From Verrucomicrobiaceae bacterium (GTDB lineage Bacteria; Verrucomicrobiota; Verrucomicrobiia; Opitutales; Intestinicryptomonadaceae): DNA of 64,000 bases. The notes beneath the pieces are model-generated. The model was not told the origin of the DNA and made no database searches. It worked only from the letters and a program-made list of their open reading frames with translations. Shown here piece after piece: positions 28,409 through 39,186 of this stretch. Both the position numbers and the translations under genes were made by a program. Each line of letters opens with the position of its first letter. The first letter of the stretch is position 1. The stretch spans positions 83,030 to 147,029 of the forward strand of contig SUVO01000004.1 of the NCBI GenBank assembly GCA_015061955.1. The letters are read 5' to 3'.

Positions 28409-28939
28409 TTATAAAACATCCTCGGTCGACATTATATCGACACCAAAAAAGCTCATTATACAAACAGGCAACGACAAACAAAAATTTGCACACAAACACA
28501 ACAGCAATCCTGAAAATGCAAAATCGCAAGCAACACGTTTTATATATTCCACATAATTTTCAGCCGAAACTGGCAACAACAACACATAAAACGCAAAAAC
28601 AAACATATTTACAAACTGCATTACTGTTATACTTGAAAATATATCTAATGCCCTAAATTTAAAACGCCAAGCATTAATAGCAAAACCCGCAGCAAGCCAC
28701 ACTGCGCACACAGCAAACATATTTATTGGCATTGCCGATGCAGTAGCACATGCACTTATTGCACAGACTACAACCATTGACGAAAAGTTCATAAACATTG
28801 CCGCGGGAACGATAAATATTGCTGGCAACAAAAAATAAACATAAGGCGACACTGCCGAATTTAATGCGTTTAAAATAAACCAATAACACGCATTCAGCAC
28901 CAAAAACAACACTATGCAGATGTCAAAACGTTTAAACAT
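28409..28939 (-). CDS. mreD: Rod shape-determining protein MreD (probable)
   Basis: Small polytopic inner-membrane protein (176 residues, about five hydrophobic helices) of the cell-elongation complex. MreD sequences are poorly conserved; the call rests on topology, size and its position between mreC (1-base gap) and mrdA (3-base gap). Cys- and Met-rich helices but no recognisable motif. Confidence 0.8.
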   Translation of the reverse strand: MFKRFDICIVLFLVLNACYWFILNALNSAVSPYVYFLLPAIFIVPAAMFMNFSSMVVVCAISACATASAMPINMFAVCAVWLAAGFAINAWRFKFRALDIFSSITVMQFVNMFVFAFYVLLLPVSAENYVEYIKRVACDFAFSGLLLCLCANFCLSLPVCIMSFFGVDIMSTEDVL

Positions 28940-28940
28940 A

Positions 28941-29768
28941 CTACTTTATATCGGCTACTGGCACTAAAATTGCCGCCTCTTTTATTGCCGACAATTCTGG
29001 ATTTAAACGAACTTTACCCGACTTAAAAATTTCATCGGCATCTAACGACAACGAAACTATCTCACCAATCAACATACCATCAGGAAACGAACCTGCCAAC
29101 GATGAAGTAACTAAAATTACCCCCGATTTTTCATCAATATCGGCTGGAACATCGCGTATTTCTCCACCAGAAGAGCGCAACGCCTTTCCACCTAACCCTT
29201 GATAAATAATAGGTCTATCATCGCCTTTTATATGACACGCTATTCGGAAATCTCGACTACTTACCAAATCAACTTCGCAAGTATACAAACCAACTTCTAC
29301 AACCCTACCAACTACGCCACCTCCGTAAATTACAGCGTAGCCTTCTTTTATGCCATGCATACTACCTTTACGCAAAGTAATACGTTGCCACCATGCGTTG
29401 ATATCGCGTTTTACAACACGCGCAACTTCCATTTTAAATTTATCATACGAAGGCAAACGCAAAAAGCCTTCTAATCGCTTTATATCGGAACGCAACGATT
29501 CGTTTTCTATATCTTTCAATTCGTAAGCGGCGTTCAAACGAGCCAAATCACGCCCAGTTTCGATGAGTGAGCGTTTCGAATTACTACGCAAGCTCCAATA
29601 CTTTTGCAAATCGCTCAAATGCGATGGCAACGATTCTATCGGTGCGCGAAACTCATCAAACGATTTTTCGCCCAAACTCTTTACCGAACGTGGAAGAAAC
29701 AAACAAACTAGCAATACAAATACAAATATTGCTATATTGCGTATACTTTTGAAATTCTTGAAAGCCAA
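28941..29768 (-). CDS. mreC: Rod shape-determining protein MreC
   Basis: Periplasmic scaffold of the elongasome, anchored by one N-terminal helix (IAIFVFVLLVCLFLP), then a coiled-coil stretch (about 60-95) and the two beta-barrel domains with GYAVIYGGGVVGRVVEVG and VDLVSSRDFRIACHIKGDDRP. The start codon is TTG, supported by a GGAGG Shine-Dalgarno 7 bases upstream; no ATG lies near the N-terminus. 275 residues. Lies between mreB and mreD. Confidence 0.92.
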   Translation of the reverse strand: MAFKNFKSIRNIAIFVFVLLVCLFLPRSVKSLGEKSFDEFRAPIESLPSHLSDLQKYWSLRSNSKRSLIETGRDLARLNAAYELKDIENESLRSDIKRLEGFLRLPSYDKFKMEVARVVKRDINAWWQRITLRKGSMHGIKEGYAVIYGGGVVGRVVEVGLYTCEVDLVSSRDFRIACHIKGDDRPIIYQGLGGKALRSSGGEIRDVPADIDEKSGVILVTSSLAGSFPDGMLIGEIVSLSLDADEIFKSGKVRLNPELSAIKEAAILVPVADIK

Positions 29769-29775
29769 GCCTCAA

Positions 29776-29780
29776 CCTCC
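29776..29780 (-). promoter_or_regulatory. Shine-Dalgarno of mreC deciding a TTG start
   Basis: GGAGG on the minus strand within the mreB-mreC gap, 7 bases before TTG at 29768. One of the few canonical ribosome sites in the window. Confidence 0.7.
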
Positions 29781-29783
29781 GTA

Positions 29784-30800
29784 TTAGGAGTTGTCTTTTG
29801 CCCAGAAATCGTAATTTTTCAACACCTCACCCGTACCATTTACAACTGCTCTCAAAGGATCATCGGCAACAAAACAAGGCAAACCAGTTACTTCTGTAAC
29901 CAACAAATTCAAATTACGTATGAGGGCACCACCACCAGCCAAAACTATAGCTCTATTGACCAAATCAGAACTCAATTCTGGTGGACATTTTTCGAGAACT
30001 TCTCTAATTGCATCGGTAATAACTTTGAATGAATCGGCAAGTGCTTCGCGTATTTCTTGCGACGACACATACAATGTCTTTGGCAAACCTGCAACTGAAT
30101 CACGCCCACGAACTTCCCATGTAAGTTCTTTATCTAATGGATATGCCGAGCCAATATTTATTTTTATCTCTTCGGCAGTACGTTCACCAATGATTAAATT
30201 GTAAACACGTTTCATATAATTAGCAATAGCAGCATCGAAAGCATCGCCACCAATTCTTACGCTCTTTGACGCACCTTCGGCAGTATTACCCAAAGTTATA
30301 ACTGCAATTTCTGTTGTACCACCACCAATATCAACAATCATATTAGCAGTAGGTTCTTCGATTGGCAAACCAACACCAATAGCAGCCATTAAAGGTTCTT
30401 CTTTCAGGCAAACAGAACGAGCACCTGCGTGTATTGCCGACTCGCGAACTGCACGACTTTCAACCTCGGTTATACCCGATGGCACTGCTATAACTACACG
30501 AGGCGCAACCAAATTGAGTTTATTTGTTGCCTTTTGAATAAAATAGCGAAGCATAACTTCGGTTATTTCAAAATCGGCAATAACGCCTTTCTTCATTGGA
30601 CGAATAGCAGTTATATTTCCAGGGGTTTTACCCAACATTTTTTTAGCTCTCTCACCTACTGCTACAACCTTTTTTGAGTTGTTGTAAACTGCAACAACAC
30701 TAGGTTCGCTAATAATTACTTCGTCTTTAGTATAAACGAGAGTATTTGCTGTACCCAAGTCGATACCGATATCGTTTGATAAGAAGTTGAAACTTGCCAT
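29784..30800 (-). CDS. mreB: Rod shape-determining protein MreB
   Basis: Bacterial actin homologue that orients cell-wall synthesis. Actin-fold nucleotide motifs are intact: phosphate-1 [15 protein letters not shown] (N-terminus), phosphate-2 [13 protein letters not shown] and the adenosine motif [11 protein letters not shown] near the C-terminus. 338 residues, usual length. It is the first gene of mreB-mreC-mreD-mrdA, so a promoter is expected in 30801-30937, shared divergently with dsbD. Confidence 0.97.
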   Translation of the reverse strand: MASFNFLSNDIGIDLGTANTLVYTKDEVIISEPSVVAVYNNSKKVVAVGERAKKMLGKTPGNITAIRPMKKGVIADFEITEVMLRYFIQKATNKLNLVAPRVVIAVPSGITEVESRAVRESAIHAGARSVCLKEEPLMAAIGVGLPIEEPTANMIVDIGGGTTEIAVITLGNTAEGASKSVRIGGDAFDAAIANYMKRVYNLIIGERTAEEIKINIGSAYPLDKELTWEVRGRDSVAGLPKTLYVSSQEIREALADSFKVITDAIREVLEKCPPELSSDLVNRAIVLAGGGALIRNLNLLVTEVTGLPCFVADDPLRAVVNGTGEVLKNYDFWAKDNS

Positions 30801-30838
30801 GATATATTCTTTTTTTTATTTACCGATACTAATAAATA

Positions 30839-30857
30839 TGTTTGATGTTTTCAAACA
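30839..30857. other. Small hairpin in the mreB/dsbD divergent region
   Basis: TGTTTGA (30839-30845) and TCAAACA (30851-30857) with a 5-base loop. No T run follows, so it is not an obvious terminator; an operator is possible. Confidence 0.3.
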
Positions 30858-30937
30858 CACTAATATAGTTTGTTTTGTTTTTTAAGAAAATCTTATTTTT
30901 TCCAAGTTATGTCAACATTTTAAATAAAAAAGATACA

Positions 30938-32602
30938 ATGAAAAAATCTCTTATATATTTAATTCTTTACATTTGTACATTTTCAGTGGGCTTAGCTCAA
31001 AAAATAGGATTTTCAGTAAGCGATTTCCCTGAACAAATAAATGCTGGTCAAAACTTTACAATAACAGCTCGGTTTGAAATTCCCCAAGGCCTGCATATAT
31101 ATCCACAAAAGACCGAAATTGGCATGCCTACAAAAATAGAAGTTCTTGCCCCTAAAGGAATTATTTTAAAAAGTATAGAATTTCCCCCTACAAGTAAATT
31201 CACCTTTATGGGAATGACTGCCGATGGCTATTCGGAAAGTTTTAATGCTAAACTTATATTTTCAACGACGCAATCTTTACAACAAGAAAAGCAAAAAATA
31301 CAAATAAAAGCCTCTTGGTTGGCATGTTCCAATACTTGTATTCCAGAAGAAAAAACACAATCTATAACAATTGATGTAATAAGTAATAGAGCTTCAAAAA
31401 ACATATTTTTTGTCTCTATATTAGGTGCTATATTAGGTGGATTAATTTTGAATGTAATGCCCTGTGTTTTCCCTGTTATAAGTTTAAAAATAATGTCGTT
31501 TGCATCGGCTACAAATAGTTCAAAAAGTCTAATTACTGCAAAAAGTTTGATATTTTCGCTCGGCATTATTCTAAGTTTTGCTATTTTGGGTATAATTTTG
31601 GCAAGCATAAAATATTTTGGAGGAAATGTTGGTTGGGGTTTTCAATTACAATCGCCCATGTTTACCAAAATTATGACTATTATTTTTTGGTTTATTACTC
31701 TTAATTTTGCTGGCGTATGGGAGTTTGGCAACTCTATTAGTGCAGTTGCTTCTGGAATAAGAACCGATACGTCAAATAAATGGATTGCAAGTTTTATGTC
31801 GGGCGTTTTAGCTGTATTAGTTGCAAGTCCGTGTGTGGCACCATTTATGGCTTCGGCTGTCGGATATGCTCTAACAGGAAATGCTTCGGCAGGCGAAAGC
31901 ATCGCAATTATTACATCGGTTGGAATAGGTATGGCTATTCCTTATATACTTCTTGCACAATTCCCAAGCCTATTAAAAAAATTGCCTCGTCCAGGAAGGT
32001 GGTTAGATGTCCTAAAAAAGATACTTTCAATACCAATGCTTATAACAGTAATATGGTTAGCTTGGGTAATGAACAATCAAGGCAATAGCATTTTAAATAT
32101 TTTCATTATGCTGATAACATTTTTTGCTGTTGCAGTAATTTGGGGAAAATATGCAAATCCAATGCAAAGTAAGAAAACAAGAATAATAGCAGTAGTTGTA
32201 TGCATTTTGTTAGCAATATTTGGTAGTTTTATAAATATTAAATTTGGTGAAGATAAAGTAGAGTCGAGTTGGAATCAGCAAGAAGTAGAAAATCTACTTT
32301 CACAAGGTAAAAATGTATTTGTCGATTTTACAGCATCATGGTGTTTTACATGTCAATACAACAAACAAATTATTTTTTCCGAAAAAACTAAAAAACTTTT
32401 CAAAGAAAAAAACGTAGAAATCCTCGTAGCCGATTGGACAAATAAAGACGATTCAATAACTAAGGAATTGAGAAAATATGGGCGTGCTGGTGTGCCTCTT
32501 TATTTGCTGTTTTCGGCAAAAGATAAAACAAATCCACAAATTTTACCCACAATATTAACTCAATCAATAATGTCAGAAGCGATTGACAAAATCAAACAAT
32601 AG
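30938..32602 (+). CDS. dsbD: Thiol:disulfide interchange protein DsbD-like
   Basis: Carries reducing power from cytoplasmic thioredoxin across the inner membrane to periplasmic proteins. Domain order: signal peptide (1-20), N-terminal DsbD-alpha-like domain with a CSNTC pair (C130, C134), transmembrane domain with the redox cysteines in NVMPCVFP (C176) and VASPCVAPF (C299), and a C-terminal thioredoxin domain with WCFTC (C469, C472). About 554 residues. The ATG at 30938 gives the signal peptide; the frame extends upstream without good cause. It heads the run lysA-thioesterase-agl23-asmA-panB-SET. Confidence 0.93.
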   Translation: MKKSLIYLILYICTFSVGLAQKIGFSVSDFPEQINAGQNFTITARFEIPQGLHIYPQKTEIGMPTKIEVLAPKGIILKSIEFPPTSKFTFMGMTADGYSESFNAKLIFSTTQSLQQEKQKIQIKASWLACSNTCIPEEKTQSITIDVISNRASKNIFFVSILGAILGGLILNVMPCVFPVISLKIMSFASATNSSKSLITAKSLIFSLGIILSFAILGIILASIKYFGGNVGWGFQLQSPMFTKIMTIIFWFITLNFAGVWEFGNSISAVASGIRTDTSNKWIASFMSGVLAVLVASPCVAPFMASAVGYALTGNASAGESIAIITSVGIGMAIPYILLAQFPSLLKKLPRPGRWLDVLKKILSIPMLITVIWLAWVMNNQGNSILNIFIMLITFFAVAVIWGKYANPMQSKKTRIIAVVVCILLAIFGSFINIKFGEDKVESSWNQQEVENLLSQGKNVFVDFTASWCFTCQYNKQIIFSEKTKKLFKEKNVEILVADWTNKDDSITKELRKYGRAGVPLYLLFSAKDKTNPQILPTILTQSIMSEAIDKIKQ

Positions 32603-32626
32603 TGCAAAATGTTTTTTCAGTAAATT

Positions 32627-33889
32627 ATGAATATTGAAAAAACAAATTTTTTAACGAGGCAAAAAGCTTTTGAAATTGCTCAAGAATTTTCAACGCCATG
32701 CTATGTTTACGACGAATCGTCTCTGATTGCTCAAGCTAAAAAAGCGTTGGCTTTCCCAAACGCATTCGGGATAACTGTACGCTATGCAATGAAAGCAGCA
32801 TCGAATAAGAACATTTTAAAATTGTTCAATACCCTCGGTCTAAAAATAGATGCATCGAGTGCATACGAAGTTAAACGTGCAATTTTAGCAGGTATAAAAG
32901 GCGAAGACATATCGCTTTCATCACAACAACTGCCCGACAATTTAAAAGAGATAATTGAAGCTGGTGTAAAATATAATGCATGCTCATTGCATCAACTTGA
33001 AAGCTATGGAAAATTATTCCCGAATTCTGATGTTGGTGTACGTATAAACCCTGGTCTGGGTTCAGGTGGAACAAAACGCACAAATGTTGGTGGACCAGCA
33101 TCATCATTTGGCATATGGTTTGAATATATCGATCAAATAAAAGATGTAGCAAAAAAATATAATTTAAAAATTGTGCGTATACATACACACATAGGTTCTG
33201 GTTCTGATCCTGATGTTTGGCAAAAAGTAGCAAAGATGAGCCTTGATACAGTTGAAAAATTCCCTGATGTTCATACATTGAATATGGGTGGTGGTTTTAA
33301 AGTTGCACGCATGATGGATGAAAAATCAACCGACCTCCAACGAATAGGAGCTCCAATAGCCAGCGAAGTAGAAAACTTTGCAAAACGTACCGGTAGAAAA
33401 CTCGCCTTTGAAATTGAACCAGGAACGTTCTTAATGGCAAATTGTGCTGTGGTGCTTTCAACAGTTCAAGATATGTGCGACACTGGTGCAGAAGGCTATA
33501 ACTTCTTAAAACTCGACACTGGAATGACCGACATTCTTCGTCCGTCTATCTACGGAGCACAACACCCAATTACGATATACTCGGCTGATGATAATCAAGA
33601 AGTATGCAGTTATATTGTAACAGGTCATTGTTGCGAAAGTGGAGATATTCTTACCCCTGCTCCAAATGATCCAGAAGGTTTAGCACCTCGAACAATGAAT
33701 AAAGCTAAAATTGGCGACTTGTGTGTAATTGGTGGCTCGGGCGCTTATTGTAGCTCGATGAGTACAAGCAACTACAATTCGTATCCGATAGCCAGTGAAG
33801 TTTTGTTGAAGACCGATGGTTCGCTAAAGCTTATGCGTAAGCGTCAGTCGCTTGAACAAATAATAGAAAACGAAGTCGATGCGTTATGA
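32627..33889 (+). CDS. lysA: Diaminopimelate decarboxylase
   Basis: PLP-dependent fold-type III decarboxylase, last step of lysine synthesis. PLP lysine in VRYAMKA (K56), [12 protein letters not shown] for phosphate binding, [18 protein letters not shown], and [10 protein letters not shown] with the catalytic Cys/Glu pair. Length 420 residues. A carboxynorspermidine decarboxylase is a related alternative, but GHCCESGD favours LysA. The next gene overlaps its stop by ATGA. Confidence 0.93.
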   Translation: MNIEKTNFLTRQKAFEIAQEFSTPCYVYDESSLIAQAKKALAFPNAFGITVRYAMKAASNKNILKLFNTLGLKIDASSAYEVKRAILAGIKGEDISLSSQQLPDNLKEIIEAGVKYNACSLHQLESYGKLFPNSDVGVRINPGLGSGGTKRTNVGGPASSFGIWFEYIDQIKDVAKKYNLKIVRIHTHIGSGSDPDVWQKVAKMSLDTVEKFPDVHTLNMGGGFKVARMMDEKSTDLQRIGAPIASEVENFAKRTGRKLAFEIEPGTFLMANCAVVLSTVQDMCDTGAEGYNFLKLDTGMTDILRPSIYGAQHPITIYSADDNQEVCSYIVTGHCCESGDILTPAPNDPEGLAPRTMNKAKIGDLCVIGGSGAYCSSMSTSNYNSYPIASEVLLKTDGSLKLMRKRQSLEQIIENEVDAL

Positions 33890-34290
33890 TTTCTGCTTCA
33901 ACAAAAGTTAAAGTTCGCTTTGCTGAAACCGATGCTATGGGTATAGTTTATCATGCAAACTATTTGCCATGGTGCGAATGTTCGAGACACGCTCTATTGG
34001 AAAGTATAGGGGTAAAATACAACGATTTGGTTGCTTTAGGATTTCACTTGCCAGTAGTGGAAGCTCATTTAAATTATAAGTATCCGGCAAAATTTGGCGA
34101 TGAGGTTGAAATTAAAGTTAAAATAACTGAACGCCCTTCTGTAAAAATTAAAATTGAATACGAACTATATGTGGGCGAACGCTTAATTGTAACTGGTCAT
34201 ACTGTTCATGTATTTATAAATCTCGAAGGTCAACCAGTTAAACCTCCTCGCGATTTTTTGAATGTTCTACGTCAAGCTTTTGATAAATGA
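33886..34290 (+). CDS. Acyl-CoA thioesterase, YbgC/4HBT family
   Basis: Hotdog-fold thioesterase of 134 residues. The signature [18 protein letters not shown] carries the catalytic Asp (D16) and neighbouring His (H23). Substrate unknown; YbgC-type proteins act on short or aromatic acyl-CoAs or acyl-ACP linked to envelope lipid synthesis. It is coupled to both neighbours by 4-base ATGA overlaps. Confidence 0.9.
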   Translation: MISASTKVKVRFAETDAMGIVYHANYLPWCECSRHALLESIGVKYNDLVALGFHLPVVEAHLNYKYPAKFGDEVEIKVKITERPSVKIKIEYELYVGERLIVTGHTVHVFINLEGQPVKPPRDFLNVLRQAFDK

Positions 34291-35822
34291 AATATGCGTG
34301 GGCAATAATTCTGTTTTTGATATCGATATGCTTCGGAGGTTTTGGAGCATACGAAAATTTACAAAAACGTGCAATTCATGCCGACGAAGCTGAACAAGCA
34401 ACAACATTCCTAAAACTTTATCAAGACGGAGAATACAAATACAATCCCAATGGGCCTCATGGTCCAACACTCTATTATTGGGCAAATTGGGCTTTAAAAG
34501 CCACAAGCAATATTCAACCTCAAGAAATAGAAATAACTACACTACGCAAAAGTATGCTGGTTGTTTCGGCTATCGCATTACTTTCAATATTTATACTTAG
34601 TAGTGAAATTGGTATAGGCTCGTGTTTGTGTGCGAGTGCAATGTTTGCAGGAACATCGTTTCTACAAATATACGGAAGCTACTTTGTACAAGAAATAATA
34701 TTTGCATTACTTGTATTTACAACAACAGCAATGGCATGGTTGTTTTTAAAAGAACCCACCACAAAAAAAGCATTGCTCTTAGGTATATCGGCCGGATTTG
34801 TACAAGCAACAAAAGAAACATCAGTAATTGCGTTTGTATCGATTTTCGTAGGCTCTACAATAGTTGGCTTAGTATCTAAAAATATCAAAAACTCAGTACA
34901 AAGCGTGTCGATAAAAAGCTATACTAAGTTTGCATTGATGATGGCATTGGCATTCATAGTGGTTTGCGTTGTTTGGTATTCGTCGTTTGCAAGTAATTGG
35001 CAAGGTGTTGTTGATGCAATTAAAAGCTATTATGTACATTTCTTCAATAAAGCAGGAATGAGTGAGCATTCTGGCGAAGGACTATTCTACATAAAACTAT
35101 TGTTCCTACAAAAAAGTTCAGGTGCGTACTTCGGCGAAATTATATTTACAATCTTAAGTATAATTGGCTTCATTTGGGCAACATGGAAAAGTAGTTCAAA
35201 TGTAAAATCGGCATGCGTTATGTTCTTTGGAATTTGTGCAATAACAAACTTTGCAATACTTAGTATTATTACATATAAGACACCTTGGTTGATATTATCG
35301 AGCATTATGTTGATGAGCATATGTGCAGGCTATGTATTGTGGAAAATCTTTGAATTGCCAATAAAATATTCGTTGCCAATAGTAATTTTGTTGTGTGTAT
35401 TCTATTGGTTTTTCCAATTTAGAGCAACACACAATGCTGTTAAACGTTTCCATAGCGATCCACGCAATCCGTTCATCTATTCTCATACGGTATCAGATGA
35501 AAACAATTTAGCAAATCGTCTGTTCAAATGTGCTAAATACTCTGAATTTAAAACCGATATGCCAATTGCCTTTGTTAGTAAAGTATCGCCTTGGCCATTG
35601 CCTTGGCAATTGAGAAATTTTAAGAACACTGGTTTTTGGAATACACCTCCAGAAAATATAAACAGTTTTGATGTTGTTGTGTGCGATTCGTTTTCAGCAA
35701 ATGAAGTTGCTAAAAAACTCGACATTAAAAACTACGAAGCTGATTTATTTGGACTGCGTAAAAATACAATTCTTACCGTTTATATAAAAAAGCCTATCTT
35801 CAAAAAAATAATCGAAGAATAA
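34287..35822 (+). CDS. Agl23-like (TIGR03663) membrane glycosyltransferase
   Basis: Polytopic inner-membrane protein of 511 residues related to GT39/PMT-type glycosyltransferases. An N-terminal helix is followed by a luminal acidic motif HADEAEQATTF and NPNGPHGPTLYYW, the pattern of the TIGR03663 'flippase activity-associated' family. Ten or more further hydrophobic segments follow and a soluble C-terminal tail. Substrate unknown; it would use a lipid-linked sugar donor to modify an envelope component. It overlaps the thioesterase by 4 bases and lies 4 bases before the AsmA-like gene. Confidence 0.75.
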   Translation: MKYAWAIILFLISICFGGFGAYENLQKRAIHADEAEQATTFLKLYQDGEYKYNPNGPHGPTLYYWANWALKATSNIQPQEIEITTLRKSMLVVSAIALLSIFILSSEIGIGSCLCASAMFAGTSFLQIYGSYFVQEIIFALLVFTTTAMAWLFLKEPTTKKALLLGISAGFVQATKETSVIAFVSIFVGSTIVGLVSKNIKNSVQSVSIKSYTKFALMMALAFIVVCVVWYSSFASNWQGVVDAIKSYYVHFFNKAGMSEHSGEGLFYIKLLFLQKSSGAYFGEIIFTILSIIGFIWATWKSSSNVKSACVMFFGICAITNFAILSIITYKTPWLILSSIMLMSICAGYVLWKIFELPIKYSLPIVILLCVFYWFFQFRATHNAVKRFHSDPRNPFIYSHTVSDENNLANRLFKCAKYSEFKTDMPIAFVSKVSPWPLPWQLRNFKNTGFWNTPPENINSFDVVVCDSFSANEVAKKLDIKNYEADLFGLRKNTILTVYIKKPIFKKIIEE

Positions 35823-35826
35823 TTAA

Positions 35827-38800
35827 ATGAAAAAACGCATTTATATAATTACAACAATTTTTACAATACTCGTGTTGTTTACATCGAGTATTGTTTGGTT
35901 TTTCTGCGATACCTCATTGCAGACAAATTTAGTAAATGCTATATTAGATAAATCTGGAATAAAAATTTCAAAAGTAAACATAGGTACAAACACAATAGTT
36001 GCAGAAAATTTATACGCAAAACTTTCCACTGGAACATTCACTGCCGACTCTATCATATTCGACTACTCGTTCTCGAATTTATTTTCGAAAAATTTGAAAG
36101 GTTCTGGCGAAATAAAGAATGCTAAATTTGTACTTTCTAAAGAAAAAACAAATTCTGAAAATTCTTCAAAAAATATAAGCAAAACAAATGCTCTATCAGA
36201 TATAAAAGCAGAATTAAAACTGCCAATAAATTTAGATATATCATCGTTTAAAGGCAATATTGATATTGAAAACGGCTCCAATTGTATATCGACATATCTG
36301 CAATTGACCAATGTAAAAATAAACAACCAACAATTAGACTTTGAGTTGAACGCAACAACCAAAGTACAACAAACATCAAATACCAACTATACTTTATATG
36401 TAAAAAAATTGGAAAAAGTGTGTAATGCAAAATTTCTACACAATCAAACTGAAATAGCGTTAGCAACTGCAGAAATATCGGAAAATTTATCGGGTAATAT
36501 AAAAGTAAAGTTAACATTAAATAAAGATACACTTTCACCTATTTCAAAACAATTCAATTTAGATTTACCTAATCTAAATGCACAAGCATATGTAGAAGCA
36601 AATTTCGACTTACCTGCAAATGCGTACACAATAAATCTGATGTCAAAAGCCGATATATCAGAACTTCAACAAAACAAATTCACTAAAGATTTGCCTTTTA
36701 CAAAATGTGAATTTTTGTGTACAGCAAAAGCGTCGATAAAAAACAACAAACTCAGCATAACAGAACTCAGTACGTCGTTAAACACAAATAACGCTCCAAT
36801 TTTTTCATTCGATTGCCCTAACCCAATCAACACTAATTTCAGCAATCTTAAAGATTTTGATTGGCTCAGCATAGGTACACTTTCAGTCTCTCTACCATCA
36901 GAATTTATCGACAAAAAAATAGCAGGCGAATTTTCAGCAAAAGGCATAAATGCAATTTTCGACGTAAGCATAAACAAAAACTTTTCTGTAAAAATAAAAT
37001 CTACTAAACCTGCCACAGTAAAAGACGCACTCTACATAAAAGACAAACAAACTATCTTTGAAAACTTGACGTTGTTTTCAGATATTGAAGGTACTGCAAA
37101 TATAAAAGAAAATTCATTTTCTGCCAAAGCAAAACTCTACACTCAAATCGTTTCAAATAAAAAATTAACAATAGATGTTAATGCAGAATACGTTAACAAA
37201 CGCTCTACTATTGAGCTAAAAGCAGAAGGTTCGCTAAAACATTTAGCCTCGTGTTTAAAGGTTATAGACTATCCACTTAAAGACGACATATTGCTCGATG
37301 CTAACCTACAAGCAACATATAATAACCAACTTGAAATTTCAAAATTAAACGCCAAAGCAATGTGCATAAATTCTGATACCCCGTTAGAAATTTGTGCCTA
37401 TGATAAAATTTTATTCAATCCCCAAAAACGAGAATTTATAAAACCTTGTTCTGTAAAAATTCGTACAAAGGATTTTCCGTTTAGTATTTTCTTGCCGTTT
37501 ACAAATGGAGTAGATGCTCAAAGTATATCGCTCGATTCTACAGCGATGCTCGACAATAAAAAAATATCTATACAAGGTACCCTAACTTTAAACGATGTAT
37601 CATACGCACAAAATCAACAAACTAATTTTCACGACATCAATCTTGACACTACATTCTCTGCATCTTTAGATATTCAAAACCTACAACTTATTGCCAACGC
37701 AAACAAAATAAAGCTTTCAAACTCTGCAACAGAATTTTGTACTGCAACAGCAAATTTAAACGCCAGTTTCCCACAAAAAACGCTAAAATTAAACTCGTTA
37801 AAGGCGTCGGCATCACTCCAGCTTGCTCCAATATTTGCAATGCCAATGCTTGCAAAATACAACAATATCGATAGAGCGTCGCTCGATGCTAACGTAGAAA
37901 TAAATTCGCAAGAAAAATTAAATGCAAATTTAAAAATTTCAAACTTCGCCTCACGTTCAACAAGTAATGCAATCGAAACTATGTCGGCAAATGTAGTTGC
38001 CGATATTCCGTCGTTAAAAAATATAGAAGCCCATATAAACGCAAAATCGGAACGAGGCACAACAAATGCGACAATAAAATTTGAAAAATCGCAAACAATA
38101 ACTGCCGAAATAAATGCAAAATCAATAATTGCCGACGATATTTTAATTTTGAAATCGGCATTTTCAAATCCTCTTTACATAGAAACAAAAAATCCACAAG
38201 CTAAGCGTAAAATTCGCCGACCAGACGAAGCCTTCAGCGTTCGCAAGAATCTACCAGAATTAAAAACAAAAGATTTAAAAGCCTTTTGGAATATAAACAC
38301 AAACGCACTAATTAAATTTAATGTAGGTAATTTAAAATTCCAAGAATCAACCCCATTAGAAAACTTTTCCACAAACATTACAATTACTAATACTCAATTA
38401 GAATTAACCAACTTATCGGCGAAAATATTAGATGGCACACTCAAAGGTGGTTTAAAAATAACTTTTGATGAAACGCTAAATAATCCATATAAAATTGAAC
38501 AAACTTCATTCTTACTCGAAAAATTCGACATTTCAAAAATTTCAACAAAAGAATTTCTAAAAGGAATATTTACTGCAAAAATCTCACTGCAAAGCGAAGG
38601 TATAAACTTAGAACACCTTACTAAATACGCAACTGGATCAGCAGTAATAGAAGGTGGAAAAGGTTCGCTACTGCTAATCGATAAAAACTCAGACATTGGC
38701 AAAAAAATCGGCTTGGCTCAATCGGCAGTAAGTTTACTAAATACGTTTATCGGAAGCAAAAGTATTGATAACACAACAAAACTAATCGATAAATTTGAAC

Positions 38801-39186
38801 GTATAAACTTCGACACTGCTAAATTCAAGTTGTCGCGCAATAACAAAGATTTCAACATAAACTTAGATACTGCCGAAATATTAGCCCCCGATTTCCTATT
38901 AAAATCGCTTTCGGGAACAATTTATTTCGATGCATTAAAACCAATTATTGAACACGACATAGAAATAGTGCTTGCAATTTATTCCAATAACGAACAACTT
39001 CTAAAGATGCTCGGAAGTGTAAATGCTCTCGATATTAAGTCGGATATAATAGATATGAGAAAAAGCGAAGATTTTAAAATCTTAGGCACTATTGAAAAAC
39101 CTCAAACAAACATAATTGACATTCTGACAAACAAAGCTACTTCTAATGCAACTCAAAAAAAATTGCGAAACATAAAAATATTCTAA
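35827..39186 (+). CDS. AsmA/TamB-like envelope protein
   Basis: Very long (1119 residues) protein with one N-terminal membrane anchor (about 5-27) and an otherwise periplasmic, repetitive beta-rich body poor in Cys and rich in Asn, Lys, Ser and Thr. This is the architecture of AsmA-like/YhdP-type proteins, thought to form hydrophobic grooves bridging inner and outer membranes for phospholipid transport. The C-terminal segment (about 820-1090: LSAKILDGTLKGGLKI, TGSAVIEGGKGSLLLIDKN, LSGTIYFDALKPI) resembles the AsmA C-terminal domain. panB starts within its stop codon (TAATG). Exact subfamily not determined. Confidence 0.7.
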   Translation: MKKRIYIITTIFTILVLFTSSIVWFFCDTSLQTNLVNAILDKSGIKISKVNIGTNTIVAENLYAKLSTGTFTADSIIFDYSFSNLFSKNLKGSGEIKNAKFVLSKEKTNSENSSKNISKTNALSDIKAELKLPINLDISSFKGNIDIENGSNCISTYLQLTNVKINNQQLDFELNATTKVQQTSNTNYTLYVKKLEKVCNAKFLHNQTEIALATAEISENLSGNIKVKLTLNKDTLSPISKQFNLDLPNLNAQAYVEANFDLPANAYTINLMSKADISELQQNKFTKDLPFTKCEFLCTAKASIKNNKLSITELSTSLNTNNAPIFSFDCPNPINTNFSNLKDFDWLSIGTLSVSLPSEFIDKKIAGEFSAKGINAIFDVSINKNFSVKIKSTKPATVKDALYIKDKQTIFENLTLFSDIEGTANIKENSFSAKAKLYTQIVSNKKLTIDVNAEYVNKRSTIELKAEGSLKHLASCLKVIDYPLKDDILLDANLQATYNNQLEISKLNAKAMCINSDTPLEICAYDKILFNPQKREFIKPCSVKIRTKDFPFSIFLPFTNGVDAQSISLDSTAMLDNKKISIQGTLTLNDVSYAQNQQTNFHDINLDTTFSASLDIQNLQLIANANKIKLSNSATEFCTATANLNASFPQKTLKLNSLKASASLQLAPIFAMPMLAKYNNIDRASLDANVEINSQEKLNANLKISNFASRSTSNAIETMSANVVADIPSLKNIEAHINAKSERGTTNATIKFEKSQTITAEINAKSIIADDILILKSAFSNPLYIETKNPQAKRKIRRPDEAFSVRKNLPELKTKDLKAFWNINTNALIKFNVGNLKFQESTPLENFSTNITITNTQLELTNLSAKILDGTLKGGLKITFDETLNNPYKIEQTSFLLEKFDISKISTKEFLKGIFTAKISLQSEGINLEHLTKYATGSAVIEGGKGSLLLIDKNSDIGKKIGLAQSAVSLLNTFIGSKSIDNTTKLIDKFERINFDTAKFKLSRNNKDFNINLDTAEILAPDFLLKSLSGTIYFDALKPIIEHDIEIVLAIYSNNEQLLKMLGSVNALDIKSDIIDMRKSEDFKILGTIEKPQTNIIDILTNKATSNATQKKLRNIKIF

